Positions 50,101 through 61,439 of a DNA stretch of 64,000 nt are shown here, piece by piece (within the stretch, counting starts at the first letter, position 1; each line of letters opens with the position of its first letter). The translations under genes and the position numbers were made by a program. This DNA is from Ptychodera flava. Its lineage: Eukaryota; Hemichordata; Enteropneusta; Ptychoderidae. The notes beneath the pieces are model-generated. The model ran no database searches. It was not told the DNA's origin and saw only the letters and a list, made by a program, of their open reading frames with translations. The stretch lies in NCBI RefSeq assembly GCF_041260155.1, contig NW_027248375.1:310001-374000 (forward strand), read 5' to 3'.

Positions 50101-51981
50101 TTGCCACAGCCTCAGGCGATAAGAGCATCCATATATGGAGTCCTAGAACATACCAACTTGAACGAGTAATCGAAAATGCGCATGAGCAGTGGATTAACTG
50201 CATTGCATTTTCTCCAAAGGGTGATAAATTGGTCTCTTCTTCCCTGGATAAGCAGATCAAGATATGGGAGGTTGAATCGGGAAAAGAGGTTGCTACCCTA
50301 AGCGGTCATGAGGGTCACACAGTTTTCTGTGATTGGTCACCAGTCGACGAAAATCAAATTGCCACATGTGGTGACAACTTAGAACTGTTCATATGGGACG
50401 TTAACGAGAAATCTGTCCAATGCAAACTCACTGGACACGAAATTAAGGATAACGTCAACTTCCCTGCCTCTGATCGTCTTGAGGGTCATAAAGTAATCGA
50501 TTATAAGTCGGCTATTTGGTGTGTCAGATTCTCCCACAATGGCAAGATGTTGGCATCAGCAGCGGTCGATTCAAATGCAGTTGTCTACCAAAGCAATACT
50601 GGTGACATTATTGCCACTTTCGGTCTTCCAAATGACGCCTCTGCAGTCGCCTTCTCACCCGATGATAAAATACTTGTCGCAAGTTCTTCAAGTCACATGT
50701 CTGTCCACCTGTACCATATCGAGAAGAAGGAAACCCTAGCATTACTTGGTGGTCACTCTGGCTGGGTAATGGATGTTGCTTTTTCACCAGATTCCAAATT
50801 GATTGCTTCAGTATCAGATGATAAGTCTGTTAGAGTGTGGGATGCTATGGCAGCTGAGAAACTAAGTACGATGCGGTTTCACTCCGAAAGATGTTGGAGT
50901 GTGTCATACTCACCCGATGGAAAATGGTTGGCATCTGCATCAGATGACTTCAAGGTATGGCCAGACAAAGATATTATACCAAATGCACTGAGCATTGCTT
51001 GCCAACCTATTGCTCTATATGTGTATGATGATGATGCGTACTGCTTTGAGTAGGAGGAAGCAGACCTAGTATGGTTGATGTAAGTTTGTTGAAATGATAA
51101 TATTGTGATCGAGAACAGAAAATTCAATAATTAATTTATTGAGTATAACATGAAGTATTTTCCCATTCATCTCAGGTATGCATTTGGAACACGGAAACAT
51201 TCAAACCAGCGATCATCTACGAGGGCCACGACAAGAAACGTACCTTTTTGTGTGGAGTCCGTGCATGCACCATTTCAGGCAATGGTGAATTGGTCGCGAG
51301 TGGAGGTGACGATCTTACAATCCGGGTCTGGACCAGAGACGAAGGAGAAACCAAGAGCGTAATTCGATGTGATCCGTTCTTACCATGGTGTCTACGGTTC
51401 TCAAAAGATGACAAGAGAATCATTGCAGTCGGAGAGTTCTCACAGTCCGTACAAGTATGGGACTGGGAAAACCAAAGTAAATTAATGGAGTTGGGTGGCT
51501 TTGATAGATTCTGTCAGTACACCGAGGTTTCTCCCGATGGAGAGAAAATACTCGGGTCTTCTATTGACGACACTGCTCGTATATACAATGCTGTTGATGG
51601 AACCCTACTCCATACTATTGAACAACCAGACTGGATCACTTGTGCCTCCTTCTCTCACGATGGCAAACTCTTGGTAACTTGCTCTAGAGACTTGTTGGTT
51701 CGAATCTGGGACACTGAAACCAACAAAGTCACTTGTGAGTTACCAGGCCATGAGTCAGAGGTACGGATAGTCTGTTTCTCCCCGATGACAGATATGTAGC
51801 ATCAGCTGCTCTAGACCAAAGTGTACGAATCTGGGATATTGAGAAGCAAGAGCAGGTACACGTGTTCCACACAGTGTCCGGAGTCTGGGCACTGGCATGG
51901 AACCCAAAACATGCTAACCTACTTGCTGCTGGTGACGCTGTGGGATATGTGTACTTCTTGCGGATCAATAAAACCCAGTAG
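33464..51981 (+). CDS. NACHT and WD40-repeat protein (NWD1/TEP1-like), frame broken near the end
   Basis: Exons: 33464-33480, 43615-43823, 44504-45057, 45291-45447, 45871-46529, 46830-47005, 48995-50954, 51176-51981; all introns GT-AG with matching phase, about 1,500 residues. Order: short start (MADKIR, split codon joined to exon 2), DUF4062-like domain (VRIFLSSTFTDTT, VVDLRWGI, ILGDKYGW), NACHT ATPase with Walker A GESGVGKTS and Walker B-like LFILIDSLDQL, a helical/winged-helix part, then 14 WD40 repeats, enough for two seven-blade propellers, starting LSGHQKTV (about 49913). Proteins of this kind (NWD1, NWD2, TEP1) are cytosolic NTPase scaffolds, some NLR-like. Odd: the frame changes three times between about 49479 and 49690, and once at a C run at 51780-51783 (one C short). 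Splice sites and other exons are clean, so this is a young pseudogene or has base errors. Confidence 0.85.
34273..40986 (-). mobile_element. Possible full extent of the FEN1-like gene unit
   Basis: The 12-base phrase ATAGTCTGTGGG at 34273-34284 is repeated as its exact complement, CCCACAGACTAT, at 40975-40986, bracketing the minus-strand FEN1-like gene on both sides. TA lies next to each. A 12-base match within about 1 kb of each side can arise by chance at the few-percent level and the match decays at once, so this is only a candidate boundary. Confidence 0.25.
35180..40771 (-). pseudogene. Multicopy FEN1/XPG-like nuclease gene with CXC tail, broken copy
   Basis: Four exon blocks with splice signals: 40771-39152, 39001-38813 (donor weak), 38349-38255, 38137-35180. 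Parts in order: Cys/His-rich N-terminus (CHRCVYYARV; KYHKSCYQSY); middle module (MDQAIYSKA, RLGEFHTALSFL, SGHHYNRSVR; NYSRYLPVYLQEM); FEN1-like nuclease (VLVDAMALIQ; FVIDQYREPSIKNAERKR; HEEADTRLLLH; SPDTDVFML; FSGCDSVSAFKGKGKKK); CXC tail (CKCKKSGC, CTELCQC) and acidic end. The nuclease motifs align with FEN1's seven metal-binding acids (IDASM, VFDGKPP, EAEA, EDMD, GSDY). Frame is interrupted about half a dozen times, so this copy is dead or nearly so. The family is widespread in marine invertebrates as uncharacterised proteins (from memory). Function unknown; possibly a transposon-like gene. It lies antisense in intron 1 of the NACHT-WD40 gene. Confidence 0.75.
41356..41428 (+). repeat. Tandem duplication, period about 40 bp
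   Basis: GTTTCATTGTCTGATAxAGTTxCGTTTTGAAAGGGT occurs twice back to back with two base differences (unit below 20-base limit when split at x). Confidence 0.85.
42879..42904. repeat. (AAAGT)n microsatellite
   Basis: About five GTAAA units in intron 1 of the NACHT-WD40 gene. Confidence 0.9.
47131..47187. repeat. (TATC)n microsatellite
   Basis: CTAT run with a few substitutions in intron 6 of the NACHT-WD40 gene, preceded by a ten-base G run. Confidence 0.95.
47407..48866 (+). mobile_element. Helentron/pearl-like non-autonomous element
   Basis: Head TAGCCCTCGCGGACGAAGTC with a CGGAC/GTCCG stem-loop, then a (CCGT)n run (47452-47500), then about seven diverged tandem units of roughly 147 bp (each with TTTCAACCGATTTTATTC, AAAGTTGGTACAAGGACATT, GATCCAATATGGCCGCC and GAGCCATAACTCAG), then a tail with GCAAGCGGGGACTG and a stem-loop GTCATC-AAC-GATGAC (48847-48861) followed by TTGTTA. 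Microsatellite plus ~150-bp tandem core plus 3' hairpin is the plan of mollusc pearl and fly DINE-1 elements, which are Helentron-related; that class is inference. Located wholly in intron 6 of the NACHT-WD40 gene. Confidence 0.65.
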
Positions 51982-52925
51982 GTGAATTCAGATTGGCCAA
52001 TAATCTGACAGCATTGAAATATCTTGTAATTTGGTAAATAGTACCATCTAAGATATAAGTACATGTGTATTGTCATTTATTAGACAAATGTTTAGGTATA
52101 TTCATCAAATACTATACCATGTAGACTAACGAATGTGTTTGTGCTTTAAAGATATTTGCAAATTGATAAAAGCGAACGCATAAGACAACGTTCCGATCTT
52201 AAGATATTTTCCTTGAAGATTTTATATGGATTTTCGTTTTACTTATCCTCGACAACAAAACCATCTCAGTTTTTTTAAATTTAAGATGCTTTACATCGAT
52301 ACGTTATACTTTATATGAATGTGACTTTATGTGCAAATGAAAGTAGCCGTTGACATTGTGTATATTTTGTGTTCATCTGACGTTTTCAGAGAACATTCGT
52401 AGAGAGTAATAATTTCCAAATCAAATTGCAGCTTTTAAATCGATTGTATAACTCGCACAGGTGCTCCCTGGCAATAATCTTAGTTTGAATGCTTAAAACT
52501 ATGAATTATAAATGGTATAATACAAATGATCCTCTCATTCTGTATGACTTCAAATTATGAATAATTTACAAGGAATGGTTGGAAAATACTGATGATGAGA
52601 CGAAGCTGTATATTTTGTAACTGGTAGATTAGCTTGTTCCTTTGTTCATCAATTTACTGTTTTATTCGTAAATGTTAGTGAATTAGCGGCAACATATCAA
52701 AGACAGAAACAACATGTAGCCTTGAAACCGATTGATTGTGTGGGTATGCTAATGTTTCATCAACAAGTAGCAGATTCACTGTAAACTTTGTGTGCGGAGA
52801 GATTTAACAAGGCTGGCTACGAGATGAATTGGCTGTGCAGAATGTTGATGCAGAACTGTAAGTTTAGGAGTCACGCTGATAAAATTTTGTTGAATGTGAA
52901 TAAAGATTATGACCATTTCTTCAAA
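51982..52925 (+). other. 3' UTR of the NACHT-WD40 gene and poly(A) signal
   Basis: From the stop TAG (51979-51981) to an AATAAA at about 52899 (GTGAATAAAGATTATG). No other gene on either strand; AT-rich. Confidence 0.4.
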
Positions 52926-54104
52926 TTGTCTTGTATATAATAAGCAAGAGCGAATCCGTTTATTTTGATCATCTAATGAATCAACTACACATTGAAACTA
53001 CTGTTACGAATAATCTGAAACTGGTCTGTTTAAGCACAATTGATGACGGATCTCTCGCTATAAATCATAAGACGTCTTTGACGTTAAAGTATAGCAATGA
53101 TTCGAGTCAGCAACTACAAGTTACATTGATTATAACTAAATAATGCTACTGCTGTGAGTATTACATTTTTATTTGCCAAGAGGCGACCTTTGTCAAACAT
53201 TGCAACATTACATGTAGAAGAGTATCATAATGTGAGATTATGTTTTGACCTAGCCGATATAGGTCAAGGAAGAAGTCCCCAAAGAGCAGAGGGAAGTGTT
53301 TCAGCTGTACAATCACCATTAACCAGACTATCCTATCGCATCTCACGCACACTGACTACTTGGTTTAACTTTTTGGAGAATTTAAAATATAACATGCCTA
53401 GTATATGGAACGTCGCGCGGTCCATAGGATTCAATGGTAACTCGTCTATGACGTCGAGGCCGCATAGTCATCATTTGACTGAAAGTGAACCGGAACTATT
53501 TTCAACCCGACAACTTTTGGATGTAAAAAAAATGTTGAAATTACATGTTTTGTATAGTAAATCCGGTTTTTGGAAAATTTTGCGTAAAAAAATAAACTGC
53601 ATAACAATTGTGTAAATATATCAATGCCCCGTTCGATGATGAAAATTGTTCCATTTGGAAGGGATTTTCGTCTAAAATGGAAATAAAGCATTTGATTATC
53701 ATTTGCCAATGAACATAAATATTTTAAGTGAAAACTGCATAAAAGAGGCATGTAAAAATCATAATAGCCCAAACAAGGGACTTTGTACCCTCGGGGCAGG
53801 AGAACATTTGCCCTCCTTACGTAGGGCAAAGGGTCACCTACCCTTGGGCACATAGTTCCATATTTGGGCTGTAATATATAATAATATTTTATATGTTCAA
53901 AGACTCTTGCAATCTATTTTTAGATGTAATACACTCGGCTACCTGGGTGCTGTAGGATCAGTTTTCAGATATCTCCATAGTGCCGCAAAAGATATACCGA
54001 AGATATCTGCATTTTTCTATCAAGGGATGTGGATGAGGGAGCTTTCATATTTCACAAGAGTTAAATGAAGGGTGGGAATTCCAAAGTTTCTTTAAAAAAC
54101 ACCA
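52926..54104. other. No gene supported
   Basis: Open frames at 53154-53615 (plus, 153 codons) and 53446-53853 (minus, 135 codons) overlap on opposite strands and have no recognisable motif or splice context. A loose inverted pair (AATAGCCCAAACAAGG near 53762, ATTTGGGCTGTAATAT near 53862) suggests an old element remnant. Confidence 0.4.
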
Positions 54105-54108
54105 TTAA

Positions 54109-55110
54109 AGGGGAAATTTACCCAGAGTTTCTTGAGTAATCAGGTCGTTATTTAGTGAAAAATAAACAAAATAGCGTCGGTTTCATTCACTTTCACTTGC
54201 GCGTATTAGCGCAGTGGCCACAAGCAGAATGCACGGAAACCGGAAGTGACGTATCAAACTTACTTGTCACAGCGGGTTCAAAGCGAGGTCACTTATGTCC
54301 AAGCTCTTCTACGCCAAGTAGAGTACGTGTATGCGGTACGCAAACCGCAGCGCTCGACTAAAAAGCACAATGGCGAAGATAATCGGTAATAACTTCAAAC
54401 CTAAACGAGCAATCGATGATCCAAGACTGACATCGTCAGAAAGTTACAGCGACTCGAGTTCGGAAAGTGACTATTCTAGCTCCGATGACGAAGTTCAAAT
54501 TACTCTCGGCGATCAATCATCATCATGCCTGTCATTGTCAACCCAATCGCTGTGAAATCATGCCGACACCAAAGTAATGCCAATGCTCTAAAGAGATCGA
54601 CATTAATTCTAAAGTGCGAGCATTTTAATGTGTTACAGAACACCTCGATGTAGCCATGATAAGTCTAGAACCAGCGGTCCTGTCTACAGCGTTCCGTTTC
54701 TAGTGCCTGAGCGTACGCACAGTCCCATATGTACAAGCAAAGCACTTGGGGCTGGATATGCCCCGGGCAGTTTTCTTTTAGGCTAGTAGTTCAGTAGTTG
54801 GACTTGCAACTTTCGGTAAAAGCAGTCCTTCTCAAAGTGGTATTCGCAGAAAACTTTATTTCTGCTCGACTTTAACATCGACACCGAGTGCTTGGCCCCT
54901 ATATTCTGTAGCCATTCTATACACTGTAAGTGTGCAGCTTACAGTTACACACGTCGACTGCTTCAATGACCAAGTTTACGACGTCACTTCCGGTATTTTA
55001 GTACACCGCTGTTTGTTAGCCAGTGAGTGAAAGTGAATAAAATCGACTCGAAAGCCTTTCAATGACCATATCAGTTAATATGCAAAATTAATTTTCAGGG
55101 TAAATTCCCC
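54109..55110. mobile_element. TTAA-flanked element C with ~170-bp inverted repeats
   Basis: Exact TTAA flanks at 54105-54108 and 55111-55114. Ends AGGGGAAATTTACCC and GGGTAAATTCCCC. The inverted similarity continues inward as phrases in mirrored order: CATTCACTTTCACTTG versus TGAGTGAAAGTGAAT, and CCGGAAGTGACGT versus ACGTCACTTCCGG, so each arm is about 170 bp. A short acidic ORF lies inside. The TTAA target and ends suggest piggyBac relatives; the class is inference. Confidence 0.75.
54370..54555 (+). CDS. Acidic serine-rich 61-residue ORF inside element C
   Basis: ATG at 54370 in the context CACAATGGCG. Basic start (AKIIGNNFKPKR) then a run rich in Ser, Asp and Glu (SYSDSSSESDYSSSDDE), ending LSTQSL and TGA. 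Its position just inside the left inverted repeat, and the acidic character common at the start of transposases, suggest the leftover N-terminus of an element-encoded protein after an internal deletion. No domain is recognised. Confidence 0.35.
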   Translation: MAKIIGNNFKPKRAIDDPRLTSSESYSDSSSESDYSSSDDEVQITLGDQSSSCLSLSTQSL

Positions 55111-55114
55111 TTAA

Positions 55115-57119
55115 TAGCAATGTGCTTCCATTTGGACGAGTGCGAAAATTAAGAAGAATTTGCAAAACTTTCACCGTTTTCTCATTTACTTGAAAGGTTT
55201 ACAATTTAATTATTTAGTGGTGTTGCAATGTTTGTAATGTTGCAAGTTTGACCGTCTGTTTTGCTCATCTGCACATAAACTTGTACAGTTTGGAAATCTT
55301 TAGAAAATACTTAGGCCTAAGCATAAGATTGAGTGCTATGTAAGTGAAGAATTCTATTTTGAACATGATAGGAAGTAATTTTGGATAATTGGATCGTTAT
55401 ATTTTTTAACATTTCTCAAAAGTGTTAGGTGCCCTATAGCTGAAAGTTGCGATGTTACACATTTACTCATAAAACAGCTATGTAACTTAAACAGAAAAGT
55501 AGATGAGGTTGCATTTGCAGATTAAATCGACATTACTTCACCCTCCAATTATCCCATTGCACATTAGTTAAAGCCGTGTTTTTGAATCTTTTCATGATCA
55601 GACCTAACAGTTCCTTCGTTAGCAATTTGTACCATCTTGACATTTATTTTGTTCATTTGCGTTTCAGTCGATCAACAAATTTTGACATGAGCAAACATAC
55701 ATTATATGACACTTCGAACATCTCTACCATTTACTAGAGTCAGTTTACATACATACATACATATACATACATACATACATACATACGTACGTACGTACGT
55801 ACGTACGTACGTACGTACGTACGTAGTACATACATACATACATACATACATACATACATACATACATACATACATACATACGGATGGACTGACGGACGGA
55901 CAGACAGACGGACAGACAGATGACGGACACTGGACGGTTACTACTTGAATTATTTGGCATATTTATCGGTGACAAATGGAAGCTCAATACGAAAAAACTT
56001 TTTCAAATTAAAAAGAGCGATTATTATTTATCTATATTGGAATTTTTGCAGATGTTTACCCCGTAATTTCTTCATTATACATCTGATGCTGTCCATGAGG
56101 AAACTCATAGTCCCTGGTATGGCACCCCTGTAAGAAATTTCTAAACTTTCCAAAGCAAAACAATTAAAAATGCAAATTTCATGATATTAGTATAGATAAA
56201 CACTTTAGATTTTAACACAATCTGTGTTGCTTTCGATCATCACAATTGTATACCGTACATCATCAGGATAAAACGGGAAAGCTATACCTAATTAGTACCA
56301 CGCAATAAGATCTAGTATAGAAGGCTGAAAGAATTATTTTTAATTACCACAGTCGGAGCTAATTTAAGATAATTGGATCTTCATGTTTTTCAAATTTCTA
56401 AAAACTGTAGATGCCCTACAGATAAATGTTGCAATGTTACAAAGTAATGATAATAAGCAAGTGTATGACTTAAAAGAAACGGTGATGAGCTTAGACTTTC
56501 AGATGAAACATACATTATTTTTCATCATCCAATTATACCAAATTAGTTCCAATCTTATTTATTCTAGACAAATCACACAAATAAAGAAAATTTCAAAAAT
56601 ATTCAAATTAGCAATTAAAAGACACGATACTTTTAAATGCCCTTGCATACTATTAGAGTACTGAGGAATCAATATTTGAGCCAAGGTTGAAATAATGTGG
56701 AAAAAGTCTTCAACGAATACATCTCCCGCTGATTAACATGCGTTATTTAAGATGAGTTCTCTTTCTTATAGAACTTCAGCGATAAATGACTCAGCATAAG
56801 TTCAATTTACAAAACTAAAAATAGAGGGGCAGATATTTAATTTGGATTTAGGAAATGAAATTTCCCATTTGAAACCATTTTGGAATCATTTGCATTCAAG
56901 TATTTCATTCCAGAAGTTACCATATCCCTATGTACACTCGCTATAAATTTCGAACCATTGTTAAGACAAAGTGGAACAGAAAACATCATCATTGAAGGAT
57001 TGTCGACAGTGTTACCCGAGTTATTTTAATGTTTGTATGGAAGATGATATGTTTGAAATTATCGAACCACGAACAAAGCCATCCACTCCATCCATTTAGC
57101 TTATACGTTCCGCAGAGGG
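55115..57119. other. No gene seen; microsatellite inside
   Basis: AT-rich sequence with one large microsatellite at 55747; open frames there are translations of the repeat. A frame at 56383-56664 has no recognisable motif. Confidence 0.5.
55747..55937. repeat. Compound (CATA)n-(CGTA)n-(CATA)n microsatellite, GACG/GACA tail
   Basis: CATA units to about 55785, then ten CGTA units, then CATA units to 55880, then GGACGGACAGACAGACGG-type sequence. The CGTA core is self-complementary. Confidence 0.95.
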
Positions 57120-58210
57120 TAGTTTATTTGATTATGTATAATGAACTTTTGTTATTAGTGACATAACTCTGAAATTCCTGCACCAAACTTAATAATACGT
57201 GCAAAAAATATTGATCTGCTATACATCTAATTATACTTTGAAGCATTGGGCAGTGTCAAGTTGATAAATAGCTCATTTGCATATTTTATGAAGTTTTATA
57301 ATTAGTCATATAACACCGAAATAACTGCAGTGTGAAGTTAACAAATAGCTCATTTGCATATTTTATGTAGTTTTGTAATTAGTCATATTACTCCGAAATA
57401 AGTGCATCAACTTTGATGAAATCTGTTGCAGATACTGATCCGACTAAATGTGGTGTAAAGCATTTAGTAGTGTGAAGTTAATTAAGGGTTTATTTGCATA
57501 TTTAACGAACTTTGTAATTAGCGATATTACTCCAAATTACAGCGTCAAATTTAATGAAACTTGCTACAGATGTTGTCCTCATAGACATCTTATTGTACTG
57601 AGAAGCATTGAGCAGGTGCAAGTTAATAAATAGCTCATTTGCATATTTTATGAAGTTTTGTAATTAGTCATGTAACTCCGAAATAACCGCACTATATTTG
57701 ATGAAAACTGCTGCAGATACTGATCTGACTGATATCTAACTGTGGTGTAAAGCATTAAGTAGTGTAAAGTTAATTAAGGGTCCATTTGCATATTTAATGA
57801 ACTTTGTAATTAGGTATATAACTCCGAAATTACGGCTTTCAATTCAGTGAAATCTGGTACAGATATTGATGTGATAAATATCTAATTGTACTGCGAAGCA
57901 TGGGGCAGTGAAAAGTTAACAAATAGCTCATTTGCATATTTTATGAAGTTTTGTAATTAGTAATATTGCTCCAAAGTTACAACATTAAATTTAGTGAAAG
58001 AGGCTATAAATGTTGATCTGATGGATATCTCATTGTCCATGAAGCATTGAGCAGTGTCAGATACTGATGTATACAGTGTCAAGTTAATTAACAGCTCATT
58101 TCCATATTAAATAAAATTTTGTAATTAGTTATTAAACTCTTAGGGTACTGTACGAAGTTGATGAAACCTGCTACATCTAGTGATATAACAGATATCTGAT
58201 TGCTCTGTGA
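57120..58210 (+). repeat. ~146-bp-period repeat array, copy C
   Basis: About seven diverged units, each with TAGCTCATTTGCATATTTTA, AAGTTTTGTAATTAGTCATA, AACTCCGAAAT, ATGAAA-CTGCTACAGAT and GAAGCATTGAGCAGTG. Unit starts near 57271, 57348, 57487, 57633, 57779, 57926 and 58093 give spacings of mostly 139-147 bp. The same family lies inverted at 60330-61371. Confidence 0.8.
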
Positions 58211-58948
58211 AGCGAACGACTATTGATGAACCTGTTGTAAAACACGTGAGCATATTCAATTCAAATATTATGTCTGTATGTCACCAAGGCGTTTGTCTTT
58301 GTTTTGTGTCAAGTTAACAAAGAATTATTTTCAGCCTATGCTTATTAAGATTAAGTAAATAGACCCGCACATTTAAATGAAATTCTTTGAATAAATTCCC
58401 CTTGTGTATTTTGTCGGCAGGGATCTCATTCCGTGTGCCATGGTGTAGCTCAAGACAGTAAGTGCGATTATATTTCTTAAAAAACTTCGAGAGAAGGCAT
58501 GGGGCTATTGATGAAAGGTTGTATTAGCAAAACAGAACCATGTTTTCATATGCAAAGGTACAGCGGATTCATCTGCCGGTCAGTTTTCACCACTTCTATG
58601 TAAAAATGGTATCCTACAATACATGTTGTTGGTTGTACATTCTGAAAATACAGAGGGCGTCTTCACTGGGTGCTTGACTTGAATTAGTGTCATTTACAAG
58701 TAGACGTAAGTCGTTGATTCATATATATCTCCGTGATCCAACTCTTTATAACCGGGCAGGTAAACGCGTTTGCCCAGGCAAAGGGATGCCAGATATCTAC
58801 TCGTAAATTTTCTGACAAATATCATACGTCTACATACGTCACATTTTCTCTCAGAAATGCAGTCTAATAATGGTGCGGGCGTCATGAAATAACGCCTTTT
58901 TGAAGTTCGTTTGGGTGTCATTGGGTATCAGAAACTAATTGAATATTT

Positions 58949-59493
58949 CTTAAAAATTATCTACTGTTGATTGACCAATCACAGTGCTCAATTCAGGGTG
59001 TTTTTTTACTCATAAAGCCTTGGTCACCAAATTCCAGAAACGAATGCCAGTGCCGTAGTAAAGTACAGTCCAATCAAAAGTGAACATGTCATATTCTGTA
59101 GACATCTGGTACGTTTTAATATTCAAATTTGGTAACACAGCGGAAACCAGCTGCAACACAAAATCTGCTGTGCCCTAGGGCATTTATATAATGTGCCCTA
59201 GGGCATTTATAGGATGTTCCGTTACATTGGAAGGCTATTTCACAAATAAAAGTTTTAATTCATATCCTAAACATGTTACATTGACAAAGGGGACGGTTGA
59301 CGTAAACACATTGAAAACGAAAATATATCAGTTAGGGGCGATAGTTTTTAAGTCGAATAAAACCCTCGTACTCGGGCTCTTCTGGTATATAAAGTCCAAC
59401 CCTACGATAAAATGTCTCGGCCTGCGGCCTCGACATTTTATCATTGGTTTGGACTTTATATACCAGAAGAGCCCTTGTACTCAGGCTTTATCC
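58949..59493 (-). mobile_element. 545-bp foldback element, copy 3 (inverted)
   Basis: The reverse complement of copy 1 at 10031-10575, at the same 545-bp length and with only scattered differences: arm (CAAATTTGGTAACACAGCGG), double GCCCTAGGGCA, spacer, then the 138-bp palindrome ending GGCTTTATCC. Gapless equal length over 545 bp, 48 kb apart, supports a mobile element rather than local duplication. Confidence 0.85.
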
Positions 59494-59557
59494 TATACTT
59501 ATTATATCATACCAGTATATTGATGGTGCAAATACAGCTATCTGATTGGTCGAGACG

Positions 59558-59585
59558 CGAAAAGAACCGTGGTATATTGGCGATA
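59558..59585. repeat. Short hairpin CCGTGGTATA/TATACCACGG
   Basis: Stem CCGTGGTATATTGG-CGATATACCACGG with a few unpaired bases at the loop, just before the longer palindrome at 59672; both contain GGTATA phrases. Confidence 0.7.
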
Positions 59586-59671
59586 TACCACGGCTGGCAT
59601 GCGCGCTAGCTCTCAGCTTGAGGAAAATTCCTTTTATGACATTCAACGCCAGAATTTCAATATACTGTTAT

Positions 59672-59830
59672 GATATAATAGCAATAAATCACACCCAGCA
59701 ATGGTATACCACTCGATTTTGACCAGTTCACTTCATATATGCACTCGCTATCGCTCGTGCATATATGTCGTGAACTGGTCAAAATCTTGTGGTATACCGT
59801 CGCTGGGTGTGCTTTATTGCTTATTTTATC
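59672..59830. mobile_element. ~159-bp palindromic element
   Basis: Arms GATATAATAGCAATAAATCACACCC... and, in reverse complement, GATAAAATAAGCAATAAAGC..., continuing through GGTATACCACTCGATTTTGA and TGACCAGTTCAC to a CGCTATCGC-type loop. A few mismatches. A hairpin-type MITE like those at 10580 and 26312 but unrelated in sequence. Confidence 0.75.
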
Positions 59831-60329
59831 GGCAATAGCACTATGCACTTAAAGGCACAACAGCTACAAATTTTATGTATTATTTTGAAACCAAGTCAGT
59901 TCGTGTAAATATGCTAACTGAAGGACATGTGTAGAAGTATTACTGCTTGCTGATTCAAGTTGGACCATGATGTCGACACGTTTTAACAGTTAAATTAACT
60001 AGATATGAACTGAATGTGCTCACGTATTTTACAACAGGTTCATTAATAGTAGTACGCTTCGTATAATTGTTGGCTATCAAGTAAGACCTCAGGATAATCA
60101 CTAAGTAAAACACAAGGACAATTACAGACATTGTATATTCTGACAGTAGTTCAATTGAGCACACGATGCGGAGTGTAAGACAGATTTCTGATTAGACAAG
60201 ACGTGTATACGGTCTACTGCCAGAGTAACTATCTGTGACGAGAATTTATTGTATTAAGGTTTTCAATATTTCTGTCAATAAACCCCATTCATACCAATAT
60301 AATCGACACCCGTGTGAGGCGTGAAATAA

Positions 60330-61371
60330 AAAAATCAGATATCTGTTATATCATTATGTGTAGCAGGTTTCATCAACTTTATTATAAAACTTTATTCAAT
60401 ATGTAAGTGCGATAATTATTAATGTGACACGCCCATGCTTCTCAGTACAATAAAATATTTATCAATCAATATCTGTAGCAAGTTTCATCAAATGTTATGC
60501 TGTAATTTTGGAGTAATATTGCTAATTAAAAAAGTAATTAATATGCAAATGAACCTTAATTAACGTGACATAGGTAATGCTTTAAAGAACAATTAGATAT
60601 CTGCCAGATCAGTATCTGCAAAATATTTCATCACATTTGGTGCAATTATTTCGGAGTTATATGACTATTACAAAAACTTCATAAAATATGCAGATGAGCT
60701 ATTGGTTAACTTGACACTGTCAAACGTTTGTCAGTACAATGAGATATTTATCAGATCAATATTTGTACCAGATTTCACTGACTTGGGCAATGTAATGTCA
60801 GAGATATAAACCTAATTACAAAGTTCATTAAATATGCAAATAAACCCTTAATTAACTTTACATTAAATATGCAAATAAACCCTTAATTAACTTTACACTA
60901 CTAATTGCTTTACACCACACTTAGATATCAGTCGGATCAGTATTTGCAGCAGATTTCATCAATTTTGTGCAGTTATTTGGAGTTATATAAAATATGCAAA
61001 TGAGCTATTTATAACTTTGCACTGCCCAATGCTTCTAAGTATAATTAGATATATATCAGATCAATATTTGTTGCACGTATCATCAAGTTTGGTGCAGGAA
61101 TTTCAGAGTTATGTCACTAATAACAAAATTTCATTAAATATGCAAATGAGCAGATAATTGACATGACACTCACAGTATCATCATAATGTTCTGAGATTGT
61201 CATCTGTGAAAAGTTTCATGAAATGTTGCACGTTATTGCTTGATATATGTCTACACAGTCATTATCGTCTGCATAGGGAAACCATTGTACGGAAAAAATG
61301 ATATTGCATTACTTCATTAATATGCAAGCCACACTAACCAAAATCGCTATGACATTAGCCCACGTGAGCTA
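60330..61371 (-). mobile_element. ~146-bp-period repeat element, copy B with head
   Basis: Read on the minus strand it begins TAGCTCACGTGGGCTAATGT at 61371, continues CATAGCGATTTTGGTTAGTG, GGCTTGCATATTAATGAAGT and then the ~146-bp units (same order as 57120-58210) to about 60330. A 33-bp stretch (AAATAAACCCTTAATTAACT) is locally duplicated near 60838-60900. The head matches the plus-strand copy starting at 63693, which carries microsatellite in place of a gap here. Confidence 0.75.
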
Positions 61372-61439
61372 GTAAACGGGCATGGTGACCTTAGGTTTGT
61401 ATGCTTACTAATTCTACATGTAGGGGCCTCGGTTGGTAC

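Noticed and set aside
53154-53853. Overlapping 153- and 135-codon frames on opposite strands
   Set aside because: No domain, no splice context, and overlap on both strands suggests chance.
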